The notes under the pieces are model-generated. The model was given only the letters and a program-made list of their open reading frames with translations, ran no database searches and was not told where the DNA came from. Below, in pieces: positions 34,425-42,964 of a stretch of DNA of 64,000 nucleotides. Within the stretch, counting starts at the first letter, position 1; every line of letters begins with the position of its first letter. Source of the stretch: Deinococcales bacterium (GTDB taxonomy: Bacteria > Deinococcota > Deinococci > Deinococcales > JAAFIG01); the NCBI GenBank assembly GCA_025352125.1, contig JANXTZ010000044.1:62001-126000 (forward strand). The letters run 5' to 3'. A program made the translations under genes and the position numbers.

Positions 34425-34838
34425 GTGATTTATCGCTTGAATCTGAACAAATTTCTTGAAAACCACGCGATCAGCGCCTACCGTGTGGTCAAAGAAACCA
34501 CGGGTTTATTGGCTGCCAACACGGTGTATGACCTTGCCAAACGACCAGCTCAACGAATTGATCTGCAAACGATAGGGCAGGTGCTGGGCGCACTCAAACG
34601 AATCACGGGTGAAACCGTCACCATCAACGATCTGCTCGAGGTTAGCCCTGAAAAACCCAGCATCAAAACAAGTTTCGAGTCACTGCAAACCCCAAATTTT
34701 GCCGCGCTAATCGCCAATGCTTTAAAAACGGCAAAACCAACCAAAACCACGGGCAAGCCCAAAGGCTCGAGTCAACCCGTTCAGATTCGGGGTGTTGGTC
34801 CAAGTGTGGTGGACATCATTCGTGATGGTCGGCGGTGA
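34425..34838 (+). CDS. HTH (Cro/CI-type) antitoxin
   Basis: This 137-residue protein has an N-terminal Cro/CI-type DNA-binding domain: LNKFLENHAISAYRVVKETTG, LAANTVYDLAKRP and DLQTIGQVLGALKRITG. The C-terminal tail VQIRGVGPSVVDIIRDGRR is the kind of segment that occupies a PIN toxin's active site. It overlaps the PIN gene by four bases (GTGA) and starts at GTG with a leaderless promoter. Confidence 0.83.
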   Translation: MIYRLNLNKFLENHAISAYRVVKETTGLLAANTVYDLAKRPAQRIDLQTIGQVLGALKRITGETVTINDLLEVSPEKPSIKTSFESLQTPNFAALIANALKTAKPTKTTGKPKGSSQPVQIRGVGPSVVDIIRDGRR

Positions 34839-35281
34839 AACTTTATCTTGACAGCAATGCTTTGGTGTCACTGTATGCGAATGACAACCCAGATGACGTG
34901 CTCCTGACCAGCAAGGCGATAGAGGCTGCCAGCGAAATTGTCAGCAGCCCAATCACCTACAGCGAGGTTCGTGCCGCCTTTAAAAGTTTGTACCACAACA
35001 AAAGAATCACCAAGCGCGAATACGTGCAGGCGGTTCAGGACTTTGATCGTGACTGGTCAACGGTTCAAACCCTAGAGGTCAACGATGGGTTGGCATTGCT
35101 GGCTGGCGCACTTGCCGACACGCATTTGCTCAAGGGTTGTGATGCAATTCATGTGGCGACAGCCGTAACATTTCAAGCTTTATCAAATGACCTTAAATTT
35201 CTGACTTTCGATCTCCAACTCGAGAAACGTATCGTCGCCTCGAGCATCGTTCCATTGTGGGAAAGTGTTTCTCTTGAGTGA
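34835..35281 (+). CDS. PIN-domain toxin (VapC-like ribonuclease)
   Basis: This 148-residue PIN domain has the acidic active-site residues in place: KLYLDSNALV (Asp), SEVRAA (Glu), GCDAIHVATA (Asp) and FLTFDLQLEKR (Asp). It is partnered with the upstream HTH antitoxin rather than a classic VapB. It should cleave RNA when free. The gene ends 77 bases before the third S41 paralogue. Confidence 0.9.
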   Translation: MKLYLDSNALVSLYANDNPDDVLLTSKAIEAASEIVSSPITYSEVRAAFKSLYHNKRITKREYVQAVQDFDRDWSTVQTLEVNDGLALLAGALADTHLLKGCDAIHVATAVTFQALSNDLKFLTFDLQLEKRIVASSIVPLWESVSLE

Positions 35282-35346
35282 ACCCATTTTTTTGCGGCTC
35301 GAGTTTCATTTTCGGATTTGACCATCTTGGTTTTTATTTTTGGTTG

Positions 35347-35352
35347 TAAACT
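35347..35352 (+). promoter_or_regulatory. -10 box of a leaderless promoter for S41-like protein 3
   Basis: TAAACT is followed by six bases and the ATG at 35359. It gives this part of the array its own promoter after the toxin-antitoxin insertions. Confidence 0.55.
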
Positions 35353-35358
35353 ATTATC

Positions 35359-36681
35359 ATGAAGATCAAAGCAAAATGGTTGTTGATAACGCTTGCGGTG
35401 TTGTTCGGTTCAATGGCTTTTGCCAGTCCTGCCACGGATTTGTTTCATCAGGTCAAAATTTACTTGCAGATCAATTACAACGGGTTTTCCAAACTGGATT
35501 TGGCGGCGCACCTTAAAAAGTACGAGGCGCTGCTCGAGCAGGCGTGTGCCGCCAAGAAGGACACGTGCGAGTTCGAGGTTGCGCGGGGAATTATCAACCA
35601 AATGATCGCTGAACTCGAGGATGGTCACACGTATTACCTCACGCCCGAAGAGTACGAACAAACCAGGCAAGAGCAGTCGGGGCAGGTGTCCAGCACTTTG
35701 AGAATAGGTATTCAGTACAACCGTATCGCTGGCTCGAGCGATTATGTGATTGAAAAAGTGGTCAGTGGCGGTCCTGCGTTCGAGGCGGGTTTGTTGCGCG
35801 GTGATCGTTTGACCGCCATCGACAAGCAACCTTTCCCGAGCGTCGATGAAAAACTCGACCCCAAAAGCGCCGAATTTGCCAAGCAAGAGACCGCCAGTCG
35901 GGCGTTTCTGACAGGTTTTGTGCGCAGTGGTAAACCGTTTGCAATCTCCATTTTGCGGGCGGGCAAGCCGCTCGAGCTTGTCATGCAGGGCAAGAATTTT
36001 TCGGCGGGTGAGTTGCCGTATTGGGTTCGTGTGCCAAATTTACCGACGGGCGTTGCGGTGCTGAGTTTACCTTCGTTTAACACGCGCGGCACGGCACAAA
36101 AATTACATGACTTGTTTGCACAAGCCATCGCTTACAACATTCAAACGGTCATTGTTGACATGCGCGACAATGGCGGCGGTTTTGTCACCGAAACCGTTGC
36201 GGGCGTCAGCGCGTTCATGCCTGATGTGACCTTGGCGTACAACACGCGTTATGACCGTAAAGAATTTTCGTATCGTGCGGGCAGTTTATTTTATCTTGAC
36301 TCGAGCGATCCAGAATCGGGTTTGGCACTCAAAATCAACAAACCCGTGAAATTTCGTGGTCAGATTGCGGTGTTGGTGAACCATGAAAGTGCCTCCGGTG
36401 CGGAAGTTGCGGCGGATGCGGTGCAGTATGCCAGGCGCGGCGTGGTGATCGGTGAAAAGACTTACGGCATTGCCAACACTGGAACATTTCCCAGTGATTT
36501 GATTGACAAGGGCGCAATCGAAATCACGCACATTCGCACCATTCATGCCAACGGCACACCGCTTCCCGATTTTGTCACCCCAAATTACGAGGTCAAAAAT
36601 GATCTCGAGGAACTGATGAAATCTGGGCGTGATCCGATGCTCGAGAAGGCACTTGACGTGTTTGGTTACAAAGCCCCGTAA
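35359..36681 (+). CDS. Secreted S41 peptidase-like protein 3
   Basis: This 440-residue paralogue has a signal peptide to AFA-SP, SPATDLFHQVKIYLQINYNG, a Cys pair (QACAAKKDTCEFEVA), a DGHTYYLTPEEY block, a PDZ-like region (GPAFEAGLLRGDRLTAIDK) and the core VNHESASGAEVAADAV with Ser346. Lys is replaced in TYGIANTG. The DGHTYYL segment recurs in paralogues 4 and 5 and includes a His that could serve as the base in tricorn-like S41 enzymes. Confidence 0.88.
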   Translation: MKIKAKWLLITLAVLFGSMAFASPATDLFHQVKIYLQINYNGFSKLDLAAHLKKYEALLEQACAAKKDTCEFEVARGIINQMIAELEDGHTYYLTPEEYEQTRQEQSGQVSSTLRIGIQYNRIAGSSDYVIEKVVSGGPAFEAGLLRGDRLTAIDKQPFPSVDEKLDPKSAEFAKQETASRAFLTGFVRSGKPFAISILRAGKPLELVMQGKNFSAGELPYWVRVPNLPTGVAVLSLPSFNTRGTAQKLHDLFAQAIAYNIQTVIVDMRDNGGGFVTETVAGVSAFMPDVTLAYNTRYDRKEFSYRAGSLFYLDSSDPESGLALKINKPVKFRGQIAVLVNHESASGAEVAADAVQYARRGVVIGEKTYGIANTGTFPSDLIDKGAIEITHIRTIHANGTPLPDFVTPNYEVKNDLEELMKSGRDPMLEKALDVFGYKAP

Positions 36682-36824
36682 GTTTTCTGGGTTTCAGAAT
36701 CTCGAGCTTGAACTTTAGGCTCGAGATGTTTTGTTGATGCAGGTTTTGTGAAGCCCTTTGGTGCCTGATGAACTGTCTTCTCACCGACGCGGGATTAGAC
36801 TTGGGGCGTGTTTTGGAGGAAGTC

Positions 36825-38261
36825 ATGAAGAGGAAATCCGCGTTTGTGTTGATGATGGTCGTGTTGTTTGGTTGGACTGGTGTGAACGCCCAAGCTTTCG
36901 AGAATTCGCCAGCGCAAAGCTTGTTTGACCAGGCATCGTATTACTTGTCTTTTAATTATCACGGTTTCTCGGGCACCGACCCGAACAGCGCGGCGTTCAA
37001 TGAAAAGTACCAGAAGCAACTGGATTTATCGTGTTTTGTGCAGCGTCAAAACTGTGCTTATGACGTGGCGGTGCCGTTAATCAAGGCGATGGTCGAAGAG
37101 ATCGGCGATGATCACACGAATTACCTCGAGCCTGATGCCGCCCAGGATTTTGTCACCAGCACCACGGGCGAAAACAGCAACGAGCAGGTCACGATGGGTT
37201 TTATTCCGATTCCGTTCAGCGACGACAAGGGCTATGGCTTTCGGGTTTACGATGTGCTCGAGGGTTCCGGTGCGGCGAGCGCGGGTTTGGCTCGAGGCGA
37301 CCGAATTGTTGCGATCAACCAGCAGGCTTTTGGGCGTGACCTGGCGGCAATGCGCAAGTTGCTGCTGGCTGCCGATGCCTCCGGGCAGGATGTGCGCTTG
37401 AGCATTTTGCGAGACGAACGCACTTCGCTCGAGTTGACCGTGCCTTCGCGCAAGTTGGTGTTGAGCAGTTTGCCATACATGAGCGTTGCGGGTGGTGTGG
37501 CAAGAATCGTGATTCCTGAATTTGTCGGTCCCGCCAAAACCGCGCCGAAATTGCATGAGCTGGTCAAACGCGCGATTGATCGCAAGGTCGCTGCGATAGT
37601 CGTGGATTTGCGCAATGATCCGGGCGGTGTCAGCACCGAATGTTTGGCTGGAGCGGGCGCTTTTGTCGGCAATTACGGGCGTTTGCGCGAATCGCGTTTT
37701 GGGCGTTTTCAAGACAATTTCCGCAACGGTGGTGTCTATCAGATCGATGAAAAAAGCAAGGAAACCAAGGTGTATCAGATCGAAAATGCCCAACTGTGGA
37801 CGGGCAAACTGGCGGTGTTGGTCAATCAAGATTCGGCGTCCTGCTCCGAGTATTTTGCCAGTGACGTGCAGTATGCCAAGCGCGGTGTGGTGATCGGCGA
37901 ACGAACCGCTGGCGTTGGCAACACCGGAACTCGACTCTTTAACCTGATCAACGGTGGCGGTCTGCAAATCACCGTCGTCAAAAGTTTTCACCTCGATGGC
38001 ACGGTCTATCAAACCCAGGTCACACCTGATGTTTTTATCAAAGACGATCTTGAAGGTTTTGTCTTTACGGGGCGTGACAACCTGATGGAACGGGCGCTTC
38101 AGGAGTTGGGCGTGCGCAGTCCTCCAAAAGTCTTATCGGCTCAACCTTTGGAACTGGAGGCGCAAAAGCGTTTCTGGTTTGAACATCCTGCGTCTCGAGT
38201 TTCGAGTGCCAGCAACTTGCTGCTCGAGGTTGCAAAAAGTGCAGTTTGGAGTCTTGAATGA
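36825..38261 (+). CDS. Secreted S41 peptidase-like protein 4
   Basis: This 478-residue paralogue has a signal peptide, SPAQSLFDQASYYLSFNYHG, a Cys pair (LSCFVQRQNCAYDVA), DDHTNYLEPDA, a PDZ-like region with GAASAGLARGDRIVAINQQ and the core VNQDSASCSEYFASDV with Ser339. A C-terminal tail of about 50 residues is unique to it. GGAGG precedes the ATG at 36825, so this start is preferred to one 57 bases upstream. It overlaps paralogue 5 by four bases. Confidence 0.88.
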   Translation: MKRKSAFVLMMVVLFGWTGVNAQAFENSPAQSLFDQASYYLSFNYHGFSGTDPNSAAFNEKYQKQLDLSCFVQRQNCAYDVAVPLIKAMVEEIGDDHTNYLEPDAAQDFVTSTTGENSNEQVTMGFIPIPFSDDKGYGFRVYDVLEGSGAASAGLARGDRIVAINQQAFGRDLAAMRKLLLAADASGQDVRLSILRDERTSLELTVPSRKLVLSSLPYMSVAGGVARIVIPEFVGPAKTAPKLHELVKRAIDRKVAAIVVDLRNDPGGVSTECLAGAGAFVGNYGRLRESRFGRFQDNFRNGGVYQIDEKSKETKVYQIENAQLWTGKLAVLVNQDSASCSEYFASDVQYAKRGVVIGERTAGVGNTGTRLFNLINGGGLQITVVKSFHLDGTVYQTQVTPDVFIKDDLEGFVFTGRDNLMERALQELGVRSPPKVLSAQPLELEAQKRFWFEHPASRVSSASNLLLEVAKSAVWSLE

Positions 38262-39511
38262 TGCGTTTTTTAAAACCTGTTTTGATCCTGGCGTTTACCA
38301 GCTCGAGTCTGGCTTTTGCCAGTCCCGCCCAGGATTTGTTCAACCAAGCCACCTATTATTTGGCGGTTCAGTACAATGGTTATTCCAGCGCGGATTACCA
38401 GAATTTTAATACCAAGTACCAACCTGCCCTCGATCTGGCGTGTAAGGATTTGGCAGAATCGTGTCCGTTCACGGCGGCGACGCCAATCATTTTGCAGATG
38501 CTCGAGGAGTTAAAAGATGGTCACACGTATTTGCTGACCAAAGAGGCGGCGCTCGAGGAACAGAGGCAACGCACAGGGCTTGGTCCGAGCACACCAAAAA
38601 TTGGCATGGTCACGGCGACCATCAAAGACAGTGCCAACAGGTTGATCACAGATTTGTGGGAGGGTGCGCCCGCCGCTCGGGCGGGTTTGATGCGCGGTGA
38701 TCTGGTGGTCAGTTTGAATGGCAAAAGCGCCGCCGAATTTGGCGACAGCTTTCAAGTTTCGATTTCCAAAGCCATCTCGGGCGGCGAAACGGTGATACTG
38801 GGCGTCTCTCGTGCAGGCAAGCCTCTCGAGTTTAAACTCAAGGGCGAATTGTTGACGGTGCGTCTGCCGTTTTTGAAAGTTTTGCCCAATGGTCTTGGCG
38901 TCATGCGAATCCCGAATTTTGACGTGAATGGTCAGGTTGCCAGCAAAGTCCATGAACTGGTGGCGCAAGCCAACAGGCAAAAACTTCGCGGTCTTATTCT
39001 GGATTTGCGCGACAATCCTGGCGGTCTGGTGACAGAACTTATGGGCGTCAGCGCAGCTTTTTTGCCCAAAACCAGTTTGACCTTTGCCGCCCGTGATGGC
39101 TCGAGCACGTATACGTCTGAAAACGGTTCTGTCAACATTTCGCAGGGTTTATTTCAGAACGTCACCATGCAAACCATTGCCAAACCGTCTCTGTGGAAGG
39201 GTTCGCTCGAGGTGCTGGTCAACAGCCGTTCGGGTTCGGCTGCCGAGTACCTGCCACAATTTTTGCAGGATGCCAAACGCGCCACCGTGATTGGTGAAGC
39301 CACGGCTGGCGTTGGCAACACGGGCATCAGTGCCTTCGGTTTGTCAGACGGCAGCGCCCTCTACATTTCGGTCATACGGGCGCTCAGAGCCGATGCTAGC
39401 CCCTTTCCAGAGCGTGTCACCCCAGATATAACAGTGACCGATGACCTCGAGCTTCTGGCGGCTTCAGGGCGCGACGTGGTGCTCGAGAAGGCTTTGGAGT
39501 TGATGCCTTAA
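38258..39511 (+). CDS. Secreted S41 peptidase-like protein 5
   Basis: This 417-residue paralogue has a signal peptide to AFA-SP, SPAQDLFNQATYYLAVQYNG, ACKDLAESCPFTAATP, DGHTYLLTKEA, a PDZ-like segment (APAARAGLMRGDLVVSLNGK) and the core VNSRSGSAAEYLPQFL with Ser327. Its start (ATGATG) overlaps the stop of paralogue 4. It is the last of the array; the next gene is convergent. Confidence 0.88.
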   Translation: MMRFLKPVLILAFTSSSLAFASPAQDLFNQATYYLAVQYNGYSSADYQNFNTKYQPALDLACKDLAESCPFTAATPIILQMLEELKDGHTYLLTKEAALEEQRQRTGLGPSTPKIGMVTATIKDSANRLITDLWEGAPAARAGLMRGDLVVSLNGKSAAEFGDSFQVSISKAISGGETVILGVSRAGKPLEFKLKGELLTVRLPFLKVLPNGLGVMRIPNFDVNGQVASKVHELVAQANRQKLRGLILDLRDNPGGLVTELMGVSAAFLPKTSLTFAARDGSSTYTSENGSVNISQGLFQNVTMQTIAKPSLWKGSLEVLVNSRSGSAAEYLPQFLQDAKRATVIGEATAGVGNTGISAFGLSDGSALYISVIRALRADASPFPERVTPDITVTDDLELLAASGRDVVLEKALELMP

Positions 39512-39540
39512 GAAACCAGGGCTGAAGTCAATTTTAAAGG

Positions 39541-40103
39541 TCACTGGGATTCGGGTTGATCCAACCCGAGTTCCTGATAAATTTGCTCGAGTGACAGTGT
39601 TGTGTTCAAACATGGAATGTCAATCTCGCCATTCTCGAGCAACACGGTAAACGACCAAGTATCTCCGAGGCGTTTGTACAGCACAACTTGACGGGTTTTT
39701 TGAGAAATGATGGCGTAACGTTGCAAACTCGGGATTTTGGTGTAATCGTCCAGCTTTGCGCCATTGTCGGTTTCATTGGTGCTGTCCGATTGAACTTCGG
39801 CAATAAAACAAGGCGCGACGATAAAATATTCGTCAGGACTGGTTTCGCAACTGACCACAACATCGGGGTAACGATAACGCCCGTTGTTGGTCATGACTTT
39901 GAGCGATTCAGTTGCTATTTGACACTTTTTTCTTGTACAGCGCTTGTCAATGCACTCCGAATTCTATAAATGATTTCGTTGTGTTTTAAGCTGCTGCCTG
40001 CCATTGCTAAAACATGGTTATCCACAAACTCGTGACGCAATTCCGACGTTCTTTCAAACTCGAGGTATTCTTGTGCGGTCATGGTTCGAGCATCAACGAT
40101 CAT
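39541..40103 (-). pseudogene. Uma2-family (DUF820) endonuclease gene, frameshifted
   Basis: Two frames make one Uma2 protein. The first (MTAQEYLEFERTSELRHEF, HNEIIYRIRSALTSAVQEK) stops after a run of six A; the second carries RYRYPDVVVSCE, FIAEVQSDSTNETDNGAKL and LQRYAIISQ, the PD-(D/E)xK core. One extra A in the run at 39926-39931 would join them as QEKKCQIATESL. It is either a pseudogene, a slippage-dependent gene or a sequencing error. A TACAAT box lies five bases before the ATG at 40103. Uma2 proteins are restriction-endonuclease-like and often multiply. Confidence 0.8.
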
Positions 40104-40108
40104 GATTG

Positions 40109-40114
40109 ATTGTA
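40109..40114 (-). promoter_or_regulatory. -10 box for the Uma2 gene
   Basis: TACAAT on the minus strand ends five bases before the ATG at 40103. Confidence 0.4.
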
Positions 40115-40148
40115 CTTCAAACCAGAACATGTCATCTCGAGCTTGGTG

Positions 40149-41147
40149 TTAAACGTTTGCTTTTCGGGCGCTCATCACAGGAACGATTGCAATCAGGCTC
40201 GAGAGTAAAACGAGACTTGCCAGCCCAATCGCAACGTTGATGGTCAAGGCATCGGGCGCAACAATCGATTGTCCGCGCAGGGCTTGCCAGGTGGTCAAGA
40301 GCATCACGCCAAAATAACCGAGTCCAACCGTCCAGAGCAGTGCCAGTTGACGGTTTTGGTTGAGGCGGCGACGTTTTGAAAGCCAAATACCAAACAGTGG
40401 TATCAGTTGCAGCGCGTGCAAGCCAATAAAATGTCCAACTCGAATGTCACCGTGTTGGGTGTTCCATCCAATGAGCGGCAAACCTGGTTCGGCGTCGGGG
40501 ATGGCGCTTGGGCTTCCGATGGTGTGTGCCCCAAGCAGAATGTTTGGTTGTTTGGCTTGCAGCGCTTTGAGTTGTACCGCGTTTGGACCGGTGCTGATGG
40601 TTGGGGTGATGAGTCCAACGGCAGTAATCACCAAGCCAATTCTGATCGCCCAGGCAATCACGGGGTCTTGACGTATCCCGCGCCAGACGGCGATCAAAAG
40701 GACAACAAAGGCTGCAAACATCGTAAAAATGCCGACGGTCATGATGATCCAGAGCACAGAATCCAGTGGGGTGGTGTAATTAAAGTGCATCGGGCGTGCT
40801 CGGGTGGCTTGAATCAGTAAAAGCACCATCTCGAGGCTGAGCATGGTGCCGATGACGCTGGCGGCAATGTTGGCGGTGCGGCGGGTTTTGCCATTCGTGA
40901 TTTTGATTGCCCAGATCAAGGCGGGCGTCATGAGCAGGATTGACACTGAAAATTTGAAGAGTTTGGACCAGGCGGGCGTGTTGATGATGGCGGTGGCTCG
41001 AGGGTCGAAGATCAAACCCAGAATGCTGATGAGCAGTGTGCCGCTGGTGATGGCTGCCAGAATGGTCAGCGGCAGGTTTGTTTGTCTGAATGAGGCGATG
41101 AACTGAAGGGCTGAACTTGATGGGGCGCTCGAGGTTGCTGGGTTCAT
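40149..41147 (-). CDS. Multi-pass membrane protein divergent from a TetR regulator
   Basis: This 332-residue protein has about eight hydrophobic helices (for example LTILAAITSGTLLISILGLI, FSVSILLMTPALIWAI, IIMTVGIFTMFAAFVVLLIAV) and conserved-looking loops RARPMHFNYTTPLDSV and TQHGDIRVGHFIGLHALQLIP, where the histidines could bind a ligand or haem. I do not recognise a named family. AGGAG precedes the ATG at 41147. The promoter contains a palindrome, so the adjacent TetR protein probably represses it. Confidence 0.75.
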   Translation of the reverse strand: MNPATSSAPSSSALQFIASFRQTNLPLTILAAITSGTLLISILGLIFDPRATAIINTPAWSKLFKFSVSILLMTPALIWAIKITNGKTRRTANIAASVIGTMLSLEMVLLLIQATRARPMHFNYTTPLDSVLWIIMTVGIFTMFAAFVVLLIAVWRGIRQDPVIAWAIRIGLVITAVGLITPTISTGPNAVQLKALQAKQPNILLGAHTIGSPSAIPDAEPGLPLIGWNTQHGDIRVGHFIGLHALQLIPLFGIWLSKRRRLNQNRQLALLWTVGLGYFGVMLLTTWQALRGQSIVAPDALTINVAIGLASLVLLSSLIAIVPVMSARKANV

Positions 41148-41186
41148 GGTGCTCTCCTGTCGGCGTTCTGGATGTTGCAACCGCAC

Positions 41187-41215
41187 TATCTAAGCACTGC
41201 TTAATATCCGAACAA
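41187..41215 (-). promoter_or_regulatory. Promoter of the membrane protein with the TetR operator in its spacer
   Basis: On the minus strand TTGTTC, a 17-base spacer and TAGATA form the promoter. The palindrome TAAGCACTGCTTA (41191-41203) fills the -10 side of the spacer, well placed for repression. Confidence 0.55.
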
Positions 41216-41225
41216 CGATAAGATA

Positions 41226-41234
41226 TGCTATAAT
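41226..41234 (+). promoter_or_regulatory. Extended -10 leaderless promoter of the TetR gene
   Basis: TGC-TATAAT lies seven bases before the ATG at 41242. The operator palindrome is about 25 bases upstream, so the regulator may control both directions. Confidence 0.6.
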
Positions 41235-41241
41235 CTGAACA

Positions 41242-41892
41242 ATGTCAAGATCACTGCTCGAAAATACATCCAAACATGAGCCATACCACCACGGCAACCT
41301 GCACGCCACGCTGCTCGAGGCGGCACGCACACTGGTCGAAGAACACGGTATCGACGGCTTTAGCCTGCGCGAACTCGCCCGCCGTGCGGGAGTCAGTCCA
41401 GCCGCGCCATACCATCACTTCAAAGACAAGGCGGCTTTGATCAGGGCGTTGGCTGGGGAAAGCCAAATTCGGCTCGGGATTGCCTCACAGCACGCCATCA
41501 AGGGCATTCAAGACCCAATGCAAAGACTCTCAAAGCTCGGGGTGGCATACGTGCTTTTCGCCTTCGAGCACCCAAGCGAATTTCGCATCATGTTCAGACA
41601 AGAGCTGCGCTCACCACTGGGCGAACTCGAGCAACCCGATATCAAACCCGACCCAGCCTTTGTGCTCTTAAAGCAAATCCTGATCGAATGCCGTCAAGCC
41701 GGTTGCATCCCCATCACCAGCGAGAGGGCACTCGAACTCGCCTCGATCAACATGTGGGCGCTGGTGCATGGACTTGCCACATTGATTGTTGACGGACCAC
41801 TGTCGCACACATTTCGCACCAAGGAGCAAGTAATTGAACTGACCCGCCAGGTGACGGGTGGATCGTTGCAGCAGCAACTTGGTGGGACATAA
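41242..41892 (+). CDS. TetR/AcrR family transcriptional regulator
   Basis: This 216-residue protein has an N-terminal TetR helix-turn-helix (HGIDGFSLRELARRAGVSPAAPYHHFKDKAALIRAL) spanning about residues 35-75 and a C-terminal domain of the WHG type (MWALVHGLATLIVDG). It should act as a dimer that lets go of DNA when a small molecule binds. It is divergent from the membrane protein, with one operator between them. Confidence 0.92.
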   Translation: MSRSLLENTSKHEPYHHGNLHATLLEAARTLVEEHGIDGFSLRELARRAGVSPAAPYHHFKDKAALIRALAGESQIRLGIASQHAIKGIQDPMQRLSKLGVAYVLFAFEHPSEFRIMFRQELRSPLGELEQPDIKPDPAFVLLKQILIECRQAGCIPITSERALELASINMWALVHGLATLIVDGPLSHTFRTKEQVIELTRQVTGGSLQQQLGGT

Positions 41893-41895
41893 AAA

Positions 41896-41927
41896 ACCTT
41901 GCGCCCAAGCTTGCTCGAGCGCAAGGT
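41896..41927 (-). terminator. Terminator between the TetR and metallopeptidase genes
   Basis: ACCTTGCGC and its complement flank a 14-base loop. On the minus strand six T follow, so it mainly ends the metallopeptidase transcript, and it may work weakly the other way. Confidence 0.75.
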
Positions 41928-41937
41928 CTTGATTGTT

Positions 41938-42816
41938 TTAATTCAAGCTTTTGGTGTTGAAGGTATCGCACTTGTTGATGTCGCCAGAATTAAAACCCTG
42001 CATAAACCATTTCACACGTTGAGCACTGCTCCCGTGTGTAAACGAATCGGGGTTGACGTAGCCTCTGGCACTTTTTTGGATGTGGTCATCACCGATCACC
42101 TCGGCAGCATGAACGGCGTCTTGAACGTCTTTTTGAGTGATGTGTGCCGCCTCTTGCGCGGTGCTGCCCCAAATTCCAGCAAAGCAATCGGCTTGCAATT
42201 CTTGACGGACACTCAAACCGTTCGCGCCCTTCATATCGCTCCCTTGCTGCGCGGCTTGCATGACCTGGTCAGAGATACCCAACTGGTTTTGCACATGATG
42301 CCCAACCTCGTGCGCAATCACGTAGGCGTTGGCAAAATCACCACCGGCACCAAAGCGCTGGCTCAACTCGGCAAAGAAACTTGTGTCCAGGTAAACATGT
42401 TCGTCGCCAGAGCAATAAAACGGTCCAGAGGATGCGCTGGCTTGACCACAGGCGCTGTCCACCGCGTCATGAAACAAAATAAGCTGCGGTGGTTGATAGG
42501 TGCGACCGAGTTGCTTGAAAATACCACTCCAGGTTTGCTCGGTGCTGCCCAGAATGCGACTGACAAAAACGTTGTTCGGGTCTTTGGTGTTGACCGGACC
42601 GCTGGTGTTGGAAGTCTGGGTTCCAGGCGAAAAACTGCCCATTCCCGAGAGCAAGCCAAGAATTTGCAATGGATTGACACCCAGGAACAATCCCACCACC
42701 ACCGCCAGAATCGTGCCAACCGCTCCAACCCGAATCCCGCCGCCCCTGGGCGCGTAACCCGAGCCGCGTCCAACCTCTGAAACGTTGGTGCTTTCAGGTA
42801 AATTGTTCACATCCAT
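41938..42816 (-). CDS. Neutral zinc metallopeptidase (YpfJ family)
   Basis: This 292-residue protein has one transmembrane helix (VGAVGTILAVVVGLFLGV), a Ser/Thr-rich stretch, and a metallopeptidase domain with AYVIAHEVGHHVQNQLG; HEVGHH is the zinc-binding HExxH motif and QELQADCFAGIWG supplies a third ligand. A Cys pair (CGQASASSGPFYCSGDEHVYLD) is typical of the family. The substrate is unknown. GAGG precedes the ATG at 42816; the frame could start five codons earlier. Confidence 0.9.
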   Translation of the reverse strand: MDVNNLPESTNVSEVGRGSGYAPRGGGIRVGAVGTILAVVVGLFLGVNPLQILGLLSGMGSFSPGTQTSNTSGPVNTKDPNNVFVSRILGSTEQTWSGIFKQLGRTYQPPQLILFHDAVDSACGQASASSGPFYCSGDEHVYLDTSFFAELSQRFGAGGDFANAYVIAHEVGHHVQNQLGISDQVMQAAQQGSDMKGANGLSVRQELQADCFAGIWGSTAQEAAHITQKDVQDAVHAAEVIGDDHIQKSARGYVNPDSFTHGSSAQRVKWFMQGFNSGDINKCDTFNTKSLN

Positions 42817-42917
42817 AATGACCTCCGTCAAACTCGAGCAACCCCAAGTTTCTTGTCCTGGCTCGAGTTTAACGAATTTGAGGTTTGAGTGCTACCTCGG
42901 CATGAACAATCAATGAA

Positions 42918-42943
42918 GAGTGGCGACCCTTAAGCCGCCACTC
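42918..42943. terminator. Hairpin between the pilus ATPase and metallopeptidase genes
   Basis: GAGTGGCG and CGCCACTC flank a ten-base loop. There is no strong T-tract on the minus strand, so termination is uncertain. Confidence 0.5.
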
Positions 42944-42964
42944 AGAATGCTTTTGCTGTTTGCA

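Noticed and set aside
35359-39511. S41 paralogues 2-5 as dead enzymes because they lack the CtpA lysine
   Set aside because: Other S41 branches (tricorn, IRBP-like) work without that Lys, and the nucleophile Ser is kept, so loss of activity is not shown.
41899-42780. 293-residue plus-strand frame
   Set aside because: It is the complement of the zinc metallopeptidase gene, which has an intact HEVGHH motif and a ribosome site.
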